NCBI GenBank assembly: GCA_035292525.1
Contig: DATDPZ010000144.1
Span: 1 to 7,967, forward strand
DNA length: 7,967 bases
From: VBAS01 sp035292525
Lineage (GTDB): Bacteria > Bacteroidota > Bacteroidia > Chitinophagales > Chitinophagaceae
Direction of reading: 5' to 3'
A program made the translations under genes and the position numbers. The notes below the pieces were generated by a model, which was given only the letters and a program-made list of their open reading frames with translations, ran no database searches and was not told where the DNA came from. This document shows, in pieces, positions 1 through 5,858 of the stretch; positions within the stretch are counted from its first letter, which is position 1, and the number at the start of each line of letters is the position of its first letter.

Positions 1-1
1 T

Positions 2-196
2 CTTAGCTATAAGTTGCCAAAATCTCTCTTAGGAAAAATTGGAGTTGATCAGGCCAAGTTTTATGTAGGCGGCGAAAACCTTTATATTTTTTCCAAAAGA
101 AAAGGCATGAATCCAGCTGAAAGTTTTAATGGAACTAATAGCCCGGTTTATGTACCTAACCGTTTGATCAACGCCGGTATCAACTTCATATTTTAA
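2..196 (+). CDS. SusC/RagA-type TonB-dependent outer membrane receptor, C-terminal end (partial)
   Basis: The reading frame is open from the window edge, so the gene begins upstream and only about 64 C-terminal residues are visible. They match the end of SusC-family receptors: a strand with LSYKLPKSLL, then the conserved block FYVGGENLYIFSK, then a GMNPAES segment (family form gyDPE), then PNRLINAGINFIF. The final strand alternates hydrophobic residues and ends in phenylalanine, which is the usual beta-signal of outer membrane barrels. SusC proteins form the TonB-powered 22-strand pore capped by SusD that imports glycans or peptides. The stop codon lies 31 bp before the susD-like start, the normal susC-susD arrangement, and the two are surely co-transcribed. 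The TTG at 14 is not a real start, because the frame continues upstream of it. The substrate cannot be judged from this fragment. Confidence 0.93.
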   Translation, partial: LSYKLPKSLLGKIGVDQAKFYVGGENLYIFSKRKGMNPAESFNGTNSPVYVPNRLINAGINFIF

Positions 197-227
197 TTTT
201 TATATATAAATTCTTAATAAATAGATT

Positions 228-1724
228 ATGAAAAAAATATTAATCTTTATTGTTCTTTTTAGCTTGCTTGCAGGCTGTAAGAAAGAATATTTTAATGTCG
301 GTCCAACCGGGGATGTAGACGATGCTGCAATATTTACTACTACCGGGAATGCTGCTAATGTAATCAATGGTATTTATCGTTATTTATATAGCAGATTTAG
401 TGCACAAAATCAACCTGGTCAGGGCGGTGTTATGCTCATGCTTGATTTTATGGGTGAGGATGTTCACCAGGCGGTAGCCAGTTGGTACACACCTGGTAAT
501 GGATGTGGTGGATGGGTAAACCAAAGAAACGATAGCTACTTATATGTAGAATACCCGTTTAGGCTTTATTATCGATGTATTGGAAATGCTAATGCATTAA
601 TTGATAAAATAGATGAAGCAATAGGCACTGATGCTGATAAGAACAGATTGAAGGCTGAAGCTCTCACCATGAGAGCATGGGCTTATTTTAACCTGGTTCA
701 GATTTATGCTAAACGTTATGACAAGGCTACTGTACCCAATAACCAATTAGGGTTATCAATGCCACTTTCAGCAACTGATACAAAATTACCCAGATCGACT
801 GTTGAAGAAGTTTACACACAAATAAAAAAGGATTTGGCAGACGCAATCACCGCTTTTGGCACGGCCTCAGCACCTCCTGCAGGACCACAATTTAAATCGC
901 ATTTATCAATTCGGGCAGCCATTGCTATTCGTGCCAGGGTAGCTTTAACTATGCAGGATTATGTTAATGCTGCGGCCTATGCAAAACAAGTAGTTGACCA
1001 GGGCGGTCATTCACTTATGACGAATACTCAATATCAAGCCGGGTTTAATGATCTTTCCAACCCGGAGTGGATTTGGGGTGCATTTGTTCAGGATGACCAG
1101 GGTGATACCTTTGGCTCATATTTAGGGCAAATTTCATACAATGGTAATACCTCTTATATTCGGGGCGTTCCAAAACGTATCAATTCTGCATTGTATGGTC
1201 AGATTACTGCAACCGATGTAAGAAAAAAAATGTGGGAACCAAATCCTAACACAACAAATTTTCCACTTCCGGCTACAAACTTTTCCCGTTCTCCATATAT
1301 GAGCAGGAAGTTTTCGATAAGGAACCTGCCTACAATTGGAGATGTGCCATACATTCGTTTGGCAGAAATGTATTTAATAATGGCTGAAGCTTATGCTAAT
1401 ACTCCTGGTAAAGAAGTTGAAGCAAGACAAGCTTTATTTACATTGGCTAAAAACAGGGATCCAAATTATGTATTGAGTACCAATAGCGGACAGGCGCTGA
1501 TTGATGAAATATTGTTTCACCGCCGGGTAGATTTTTGGGGAGAAGGTTTTCGCTTTTTTGATCTGAAAAGATTGAATCAACCACTCGACAGATCAGTTGT
1601 TCCGAATTATGTATCTGCATCTGGTGGAGGGACATTGCAAGTTCCCGCAGGATCCATCTTGTGGCAGTTTGTAATTCCTATCTCTGAACTTCAGGCCAAT
1701 CCTAATTCAGTCCAGAATCCTTAA
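228..1724 (+). CDS. SusD/RagB-family outer membrane nutrient-binding lipoprotein
   Basis: This is a complete 498-aa protein of normal SusD length. Residues 1-17 form a lipoprotein signal peptide with lipobox LLAGC; Cys17 would be lipidated and is followed by KKEYF. Family landmarks are the helix RAWAYFNLVQIYAKRYD at about 149-165 (the typical SusD TPR-like core), RLAEMYLIMAEAYA around 376-390, EGFRFFDLKRL at about 439-449, and the terminal IPISEL...NPNSVQNP. SusD proteins sit as a lid on the SusC barrel at the cell surface and capture ligand. The start follows SusC by 31 bp with an AT-rich leader and no Shine-Dalgarno, as is usual in this phylum. A terminator follows directly and the next gene is on the opposite strand, so no glycoside hydrolase, sulfatase or peptidase is linked downstream. 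The ligand is therefore unknown. The family call is firm. Confidence 0.96.
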   Translation: MKKILIFIVLFSLLAGCKKEYFNVGPTGDVDDAAIFTTTGNAANVINGIYRYLYSRFSAQNQPGQGGVMLMLDFMGEDVHQAVASWYTPGNGCGGWVNQRNDSYLYVEYPFRLYYRCIGNANALIDKIDEAIGTDADKNRLKAEALTMRAWAYFNLVQIYAKRYDKATVPNNQLGLSMPLSATDTKLPRSTVEEVYTQIKKDLADAITAFGTASAPPAGPQFKSHLSIRAAIAIRARVALTMQDYVNAAAYAKQVVDQGGHSLMTNTQYQAGFNDLSNPEWIWGAFVQDDQGDTFGSYLGQISYNGNTSYIRGVPKRINSALYGQITATDVRKKMWEPNPNTTNFPLPATNFSRSPYMSRKFSIRNLPTIGDVPYIRLAEMYLIMAEAYANTPGKEVEARQALFTLAKNRDPNYVLSTNSGQALIDEILFHRRVDFWGEGFRFFDLKRLNQPLDRSVVPNYVSASGGGTLQVPAGSILWQFVIPISELQANPNSVQNP

Positions 1725-1760
1725 CAGATTAGATTTTTAATCAATTATAATAAAAATGAA

Positions 1761-1795
1761 GCCACTTCAGGAATTTTTTCTGAGGTGGCTTTTTT
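1761..1795 (+). terminator. Rho-independent terminator after the susD-like gene
   Basis: A 10-bp stem pairs GCCACTTCAG (1761-1770) with CTGAGGTGGC (1780-1789), with one G-U pair and a 9-nt loop, and is followed by six T (1790-1795). It lies 36 bp after the susD-like stop. hisS converges from the other side and stops at 1802, six bases past the T-run. Read on the minus strand the same hairpin is preceded by an A-run and followed by the T-rich TTCATTTTTATTA, so it probably terminates both transcripts, less efficiently for hisS. Confidence 0.85.
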
Positions 1796-1801
1796 AAAAA
1801 A

Positions 1802-3157
1802 TCAAAATTTGAAACTAAGCAGTTCATCCTGAAAAATTGTTTTCTTTTCGCCTGTAACAATATTTTTTATTGTACAGGTATTTTTTTCCAGGTCTTCTGT
1901 ATCTATAATTACTACATAAGGAATATTCTTTTTTTCAGCATATTTATATTGCTTGTCCAATTTTTCCGCTTCATGATAAAGTTCTGTACTAATTATACGG
2001 GATCGTAGCTGCTGCATCAACCGGTAAGCAATTTTGCTTTCATTTATCCCTGAATTAAAAAACAAAACCTGTGTACCGGCATGTACCTGTCCGGGAAACA
2101 ATTTAAGTTCTTCCATTACATCGTAAATGCGATCTACACCAAAGGAAGTACCCACACCTGGAATACCCGGAACACCAAATAAACCGGTAAGATCATCATA
2201 CCTGCCGCCGCCGCCAATACTTCCCATTTTTACTTCGGCCGGTGCTTTTACTTCGAAGATGATGCCTGTATAATAATTGAGACCTCTTGCCAGGGTGAAA
2301 TCTATTATTATTGATTTAGTATTTGAAATAAGGAATTCTATTTCTTCTATCCCCTTTTTTCCTGTTAAGGAGTTAACTATTAAATTTTTTATTTGTGAAA
2401 GCTTTTCTTCATTACTGCCTGAAATGGAAATATATTTTACAATCATAGCAAGCTGATCTGCAGAAAATCCTTTTTGCTTCAGCAACTCTTTTACTTTTTC
2501 CAAACCAAGTTTGTCCAGTTTGTCAATCGCAATTGCAAGGTCATTCATTTTTTCAGCGCCGCCGCATAATTCAGCCAGGGCTGTCAGTATTTTACGGTGA
2601 TTAATCCTTAACTCATAATTCTTAATTCCTAGTTGAGTAAACACATCCATATAAATATTTGCCAGCTCTACTTCATTCAGCAAAGAATTACTTCCTGCTA
2701 CATCAGCATCACATTGATAAAATTCACGGTATCTTCCTTTCTGTGGTCTGTCTGCCCGCCAAACAGGCTGTACCTGGTATCGCTTAAAGGGAAAAACAAG
2801 ATTATGATGATTCATGGCCACATAACGGGCAAAAGGAATGGTGAGATCATATTTTAATGCCCGTTCGGTTATCCCTTTTACATTTTTCCCCTGTAAAATT
2901 TTTTCAAAATCTTCTTTTACCTGTTTATGTTTGTCAGGATTATCTAAACCATTATTGAGAATTTTAAAGATCAGTTTGTCGCCTTCCTCCCCGTATTTCC
3001 CCATCAATGTTTCAATGTTTTCCATCGCCGGAGTTTCCAGCGGTTCGAAACCATAAAGCTCAAATACATTCTTTATTGTATTAAGTATATAGTTTCTTTT
3101 TCGAACCACATCTGGTCCGAAATCCCTGGTGCCTTGTGGAAGAGATGGTTTGGTCAT
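1802..3157 (-). CDS. hisS: Histidyl-tRNA synthetase (class II)
   Basis: This 451-aa enzyme attaches histidine to tRNA-His in the cytoplasm. The N-terminus MTKPSLPQGTRDFGPD is the usual HisRS opening (PxGTRDF). The class II core shows motif 1 around 36-60, LKYDLTIPFAR at 101-111, motif 2 with WRADRPQKGRYREFYQCD at 133-150, the histidine-specific HisA signature LARGLNYYTG at 289-298, and motif 3 with GGGGRYDDL and VGTSFGVDRI at about 315-344. Residues from about 362 onward form the anticodon-binding domain. The frame is open further upstream to 3277, but the extra 40 residues (including an LTYLTHLTCMT stretch) are translated repeat DNA overlapping the phosphatase gene, so the ATG at 3157 is chosen. 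The gene lies 38 bp after the phosphatase stop on the same strand and is probably co-transcribed. All key motifs look intact. Confidence 0.97.
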   Translation of the reverse strand: MTKPSLPQGTRDFGPDVVRKRNYILNTIKNVFELYGFEPLETPAMENIETLMGKYGEEGDKLIFKILNNGLDNPDKHKQVKEDFEKILQGKNVKGITERALKYDLTIPFARYVAMNHHNLVFPFKRYQVQPVWRADRPQKGRYREFYQCDADVAGSNSLLNEVELANIYMDVFTQLGIKNYELRINHRKILTALAELCGGAEKMNDLAIAIDKLDKLGLEKVKELLKQKGFSADQLAMIVKYISISGSNEEKLSQIKNLIVNSLTGKKGIEEIEFLISNTKSIIIDFTLARGLNYYTGIIFEVKAPAEVKMGSIGGGGRYDDLTGLFGVPGIPGVGTSFGVDRIYDVMEELKLFPGQVHAGTQVLFFNSGINESKIAYRLMQQLRSRIISTELYHEAEKLDKQYKYAEKKNIPYVVIIDTEDLEKNTCTIKNIVTGEKKTIFQDELLSFKF

Positions 3158-3188
3158 ACAAGTCAAATGGGTCAAATAAGTCAGTTTA
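3153..3188 (-). repeat. Four tandem degenerate 9-mers overlapping the hisS start
   Basis: On the plus strand the stretch divides into GTCATACAA, GTCAAATGG, GTCAAATAA and GTCAGTTTA. On the coding strand this is a run of units close to YYATTTGAC, and the last unit (TTGTATGAC) contains the hisS ATG. The repeat fills nearly all of the 38-bp gap between the phosphatase stop and hisS, so it forms the hisS ribosome-loading region. The middle two units agree at 7 of 9 bases; the outer two share mainly the GTCA core. Whether it is functional or debris is unknown. Confidence 0.6.
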
Positions 3189-3195
3189 AATGTAA

Positions 3196-3711
3196 TTACT
3201 TGTTCATTGAATTTTCCTGCCCGACGGTCAGGCGGGGAACATTGAGTATTGAATATTTTTTTACAATCGCATCGCAAGCTTCATCAAGCATCTTATACAC
3301 TAAATGATAGCCTGGTTCCGGTCCATACCAGGGATCGGGTACATCCATATTTTTTCCCGGCATCAATTCATTCATCAGCAACTTAACTTTTGATTCATCA
3401 TATCCGCCCGGTTTATGTTTATTAAAAGTTCTTATTTCATCCAGCACATCATTTGCCAGTGCATAAATTACATCATAGATTTCAAAATCATCAGCCGAAA
3501 ATCTTCTGGCTCTTTGTGCACTGATATCAATACCATTCTGTTTGGCTACCTTCTGACTAAGCGGATGGGGCGGTTCACCTGTATGGTAATGATTGGTACC
3601 CGCACTTTCCACTCTCCAGTTTAATCCCGCTTGCCGTGCTTTTTGTTGTAAAATGCCTTCAGCTATAGGACTGCGACATATATTTCCAAGACAAACCATT
3701 AAAATTTTCAT
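3196..3711 (-). CDS. Low-molecular-weight protein tyrosine phosphatase
   Basis: This 171-aa cytoplasmic enzyme would dephosphorylate phosphotyrosine, or other small phosphoesters, through a cysteinyl-phosphate intermediate. The P-loop C-x5-R-S is at 7-14 (CLGNICRS), with Cys7 as nucleophile and Arg13 binding phosphate. Further landmarks are VESAGT at 34-39 and the general-acid loop DVPDPWYG at 123-130, with Asp126 as catalytic acid. All catalytic residues are present. The conserved fold ends near residue 153 (DEACDAIVKKY). The last 18 residues, SILNVPRLTVGQ onward, are encoded by a palindromic repeat and its flanks (see the repeat entry) and look like an acquired tail. The start ATG at 3711 places the P-loop at the usual distance from the N-terminus. 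hisS follows 38 bp downstream on the same strand, and tonB is divergent. Bacterial members often act in polysaccharide export, but no tyrosine kinase is nearby, so the substrate is open. Confidence 0.94.
   Translation of the reverse strand: MKILMVCLGNICRSPIAEGILQQKARQAGLNWRVESAGTNHYHTGEPPHPLSQKVAKQNGIDISAQRARRFSADDFEIYDVIYALANDVLDEIRTFNKHKPGGYDESKVKLLMNELMPGKNMDVPDPWYGPEPGYHLVYKMLDEACDAIVKKYSILNVPRLTVGQENSMNK
3216..3254 (-). repeat. Near-palindromic GC-rich element plus ATTCAAT-type flank inside the phosphatase 3' end
   Basis: Positions 3216-3236 form a 21-nt near-perfect palindrome. The arms are CCTGCCCGAC and GTCAGGCGGG around a single G, with one C-A mismatch and one T-G pair. This is strikingly GC-rich in an AT-rich neighbourhood. 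Next to it (3237-3254, coding strand) is ATTCAATACTCAATGTTC, and ATTCAAT recurs on the other side of the palindrome (plus-strand 3206-3212). From memory, short GC-rich palindromes of this kind and ATTCAAT/CTCAAT strings recur in Bacteroidota intergenic DNA; I could not check this. No T-run follows on the coding strand, so it is not a terminator. It supplies most of the codons of the phosphatase tail. Confidence 0.7.
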
Positions 3712-3817
3712 GGAGCAAATTTCAGGTAAAAAGAATTATTAATAAGCAATTATTTCAACAGATACAAAATCTATGGAAATATGGAAAACCTGTATCTCAT
3801 TCAGCAAACGGATAAAG

Positions 3818-4615
3818 ATGACAAACAAAGAAATTTTGCAAGCTGACCTGCTGGATATTTTGTTTGAAAACAGAAATAAATCATACGGGGCATATACATT
3901 GCGCAGGGAGTATAATTACCGCCTTATACTTTCATTGGGAATAGCACTTTCCCTGGTGATCTTTTCAATTCTTTTTTCTTTTATAGTGAAAAAAAATATT
4001 AGTCCTCCAATTATTAACATGCCGGATCCGGTTGTCTTAAAAGAGTATATCATCTTACCCCCCAAAGTACAACCTGTAAAAAACACAGAAAAAAAAATCA
4101 AGCAGGTAAAAAATATTAACAGGATTCAACTGGTTGCGAATAATATGGAAACGGATATGCCGGATCAGGCTGACATTAGGATAACAGCAGTTGGCAAAGA
4201 AAATCTGCCGGGTGAATCATTGACAGATCCTAATAAAATTATAAGCTCAGGAAGTGAAACTATCGGAGAAAAAATTATTGCCACTACTACATCAGAAAAT
4301 AATTTTCTGCCTGTAGAAATTCCTCCATCTTTTCCCGGGGGCATTACTGCCTGGTTAAATTTTTTAAGAAAGTATTTACGGGCACCGGAAGATCTGGAAT
4401 CAGGTCAAATAGTGGAAGTAAGAGTAAAATTCAGAATTGATAAGGACGGTACTCTTTCGGGATTTGAAATAGTTCAAAGCGGGGGCAAGCTCTTTGATAA
4501 AGAAGTGCTTAGGGTAATGAAGAAAATGCCCGATTGGAAGCCAGCCTTACAAAATAATTACAAGGTGGCTTTAACCTATACCCAGCCTGTAATTTTTATG
4601 GGGGTAAAAGAGTAA
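3818..4615 (+). CDS. tonB: Energy transducer TonB (Bacteroidota type)
   Basis: This 265-aa inner-membrane protein would pass proton-motive force from ExbB/ExbD to outer membrane receptors. Residues 1-30 carry the N-terminal block common in Bacteroidota TonB proteins (LLDILFENRNKSYGAYTLRR). One transmembrane helix spans about 36-57 and is followed by a periplasmic linker with proline/lysine stretches (KEYIILPPKVQPVKN) and then a polar low-complexity region to about 165. The C-terminal TonB domain runs from about 168 to 262: PPSFPGGITAWLNFL, VRVKFRIDKDGTLSGFEIV, LFDKEVLRVMKKMPDWKPA and YTQPVIF. The frame extends upstream to an ATG at 3773, but I chose 3818 because MTNKEILQADLLD is the usual start context and GGATAAAG lies just before it. 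No exbB or exbD is visible. It heads a same-strand run of four genes. Which receptor it serves is unknown. Confidence 0.93.
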   Translation: MTNKEILQADLLDILFENRNKSYGAYTLRREYNYRLILSLGIALSLVIFSILFSFIVKKNISPPIINMPDPVVLKEYIILPPKVQPVKNTEKKIKQVKNINRIQLVANNMETDMPDQADIRITAVGKENLPGESLTDPNKIISSGSETIGEKIIATTTSENNFLPVEIPPSFPGGITAWLNFLRKYLRAPEDLESGQIVEVRVKFRIDKDGTLSGFEIVQSGGKLFDKEVLRVMKKMPDWKPALQNNYKVALTYTQPVIFMGVKE

Positions 4616-4659
4616 AAAATCAATATCTTGCCACCCTTTTAAAATTATTTTCGACAGGT

Positions 4660-4878
4660 ATGAATTTTGAAGAAAAACAAAGGAAATCCGGTTTGCAGTT
4701 TAGGTCGGTTTATGACTATACAATGGGTGTTTTGTGGATAGCAATTGGTGTTTTCTTTTTGTTTCAAAAAAATTTTGGGTATGATTTTAAAATGGACCAT
4801 ACCCTCACAATAATTTTTGGGGCGTCCAGTCTTTTATATGGTGGATTCAGGATTTACAGGGGATTTAAAAAAAAATAA
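4660..4878 (+). CDS. Small two-helix membrane protein of unknown function
   Basis: This is a 72-aa protein that I cannot assign to a named family. It has a charged N-terminus (MNFEEKQRKSGLQFR), a first hydrophobic helix at about 20-36 (YTMGVLWIAIGVFFLFQ), a short loop with YDFKMDH, a second helix at about 48-64 (TLTIIFGASSLLYGGF), and a basic end (RIYRGFKKK). The basic termini suggest both ends lie in the cytoplasm with a short periplasmic loop. It lies 44 bp after tonB and 19 bp before the binding-protein gene on the same strand, so it is likely part of the same transcript. The coherent amphipathic and hydrophobic layout and the tight fit between two real genes argue that it is a real gene. 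It may be an accessory of the TonB or binding-protein machinery, but that is inference from position only. Confidence 0.8.
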   Translation: MNFEEKQRKSGLQFRSVYDYTMGVLWIAIGVFFLFQKNFGYDFKMDHTLTIIFGASSLLYGGFRIYRGFKKK

Positions 4879-4897
4879 TTCAGAAACAAGCAAATTA

Positions 4898-5818
4898 ATG
4901 TTCAGTTTAAAAGAATTTATAGGAAGGGGGTTGATCTTCGTTATATTAACCGGATGTGGATCTTCCGGAGAGAACATTCCATCAGACCGGTTCGACAAAG
5001 GAACCATCAACATCAGTGCGGACGAATCTTTTAAACCGGTTATTGATTCGCAGGTACAGGTTTATGAAGCAAAATATCCTGGTGTAAAACTGAAAGTAAA
5101 TTACAAACCCGAAGCAGATTGCCTGAAAGACCTGGCTGTTGATTCTGTAAGGATGATCATTGTGACAAGACGGTTTACACCACAGGAAAAAGATTTTTTA
5201 CTTGATTCAATGAAGGTTTCACCAGAGCAATTACCATTAGCATTTGATGCCATTGCAGTAATCGTACATCCGGAAGCAAAGGTGCAGCTATTTACCATGA
5301 AAGACATCAGGGAAATTCTTACCGGAAAATTTGTGAAAAATTTAATCCCGGTATTTGACGGGTTAAAAGCAACCAGTACGGTACGTTTCATCGTCGATTC
5401 AGTGTTGAAAGGCGATTCATTAACCAATAAAAGTTTAGCAGCAAGGAGTAGTGAGGAAGTGATCAATTATGTTTCTAAAAACCCGATGGCTGTTGGATTT
5501 ATAGGAGTAAGCTGGATCGGTAATCAGGAAGACGAACAACAACAAAGTTTTTTGACAAAAGTAAAACTGGCTGAAATTGAAAGTACAGACCTGCCGGGAA
5601 AATATATTCAACCTGTGCAGGCCAATATTTACAATGGAAGATATCCTATGATCAGGGAGTTGGTATATATATTGAAAGAAAATCATAGGAGTGGATTGGG
5701 TCATGGATTTAAAAATTTCATGATCGGTGAAAAGGGTCAGTTGATTTTTCGCAGGGCCTACCTGGTACCGGTACATTTGCAGTTTAATGTGCGGCCGGCA
5801 ACCTTGCGGGAAGAATAA
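4898..5818 (+). CDS. PstS-like periplasmic substrate-binding lipoprotein
   Basis: This 306-aa protein has the fold signature of PBP-like domains related to phosphate-binding PstS. Residues 1-20 form a lipoprotein signal with lipobox LTGC (Cys20), then a GSSGEN linker. The binding-protein domain starts at about 36 (GTINISADESFKPVID) and continues with YKPEADCLKDL (69-79), RMIIVTRRFTPQE (85-97), FDAIAVIVHP (116-125), the hinge-like ATSTVRFIVDS (158-168), AVGFIGVSWIG (198-208) and the C-terminal GLGHGFKNFMIGEKGQLIF (266-284). The PstS phosphate-site strings GAGATFP and DGSGT are not visible, and no pstC, pstA or pstB is present, so phosphate transport is doubtful. The frame is open back to 4817, but that overlaps the upstream gene; the ATG at 4898 gives a proper lipoprotein signal. 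It sits 19 bp after the small membrane protein and 40 bp before the TPR gene, which suggests an operon. Confidence 0.85.
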   Translation: MFSLKEFIGRGLIFVILTGCGSSGENIPSDRFDKGTINISADESFKPVIDSQVQVYEAKYPGVKLKVNYKPEADCLKDLAVDSVRMIIVTRRFTPQEKDFLLDSMKVSPEQLPLAFDAIAVIVHPEAKVQLFTMKDIREILTGKFVKNLIPVFDGLKATSTVRFIVDSVLKGDSLTNKSLAARSSEEVINYVSKNPMAVGFIGVSWIGNQEDEQQQSFLTKVKLAEIESTDLPGKYIQPVQANIYNGRYPMIRELVYILKENHRSGLGHGFKNFMIGEKGQLIFRRAYLVPVHLQFNVRPATLREE

Positions 5819-5858
5819 ATAAATGGCTATATTTATAAACCTATAAAGTGTTTTCAAA

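Noticed and set aside
3216..3236. The GC-rich palindrome as a terminator between the phosphatase and hisS.
   Set aside because: No T-run follows it on the coding strand and it lies before the stop codon, so it is better seen as a repeat element.
3158..3277. N-terminal extension of hisS by 40 residues (open frame to 3277).
   Set aside because: It overlaps the phosphatase coding region, translates repeat DNA, and lies before the canonical PxGTRDF opening of HisRS.
3773..3817. Upstream start for TonB adding 15 residues (MEIWKTC...).
   Set aside because: The family's usual N-terminus starts at MTNKEILQADLLD; the extra residues show no family resemblance.
3712..3817. Promoters in the divergent gap between the phosphatase and tonB.
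   Set aside because: The gap must hold promoters for both directions, but I found no exact TAnnTTTG box. The closest is TAGATTTTG on the minus strand, with one base too many.
4628..4653. Possible internal promoter before the 72-aa gene (TTG at 4628-4630 and TATTTTCG at 4646-4653).
   Set aside because: One mismatch in the -7 box and a 15-bp spacer; too weak in AT-rich DNA to call.
4817..4897. Upstream start for the binding protein (MGRPVFY...).
   Set aside because: It overlaps the small membrane protein gene and would bury the lipoprotein signal; the ATG at 4898 gives a normal signal and lipobox.
5101..5466. Minus-strand open frame of 121 codons inside the binding-protein gene.
   Set aside because: Entirely antisense to a clear coding region, with composition typical of a shadow frame.
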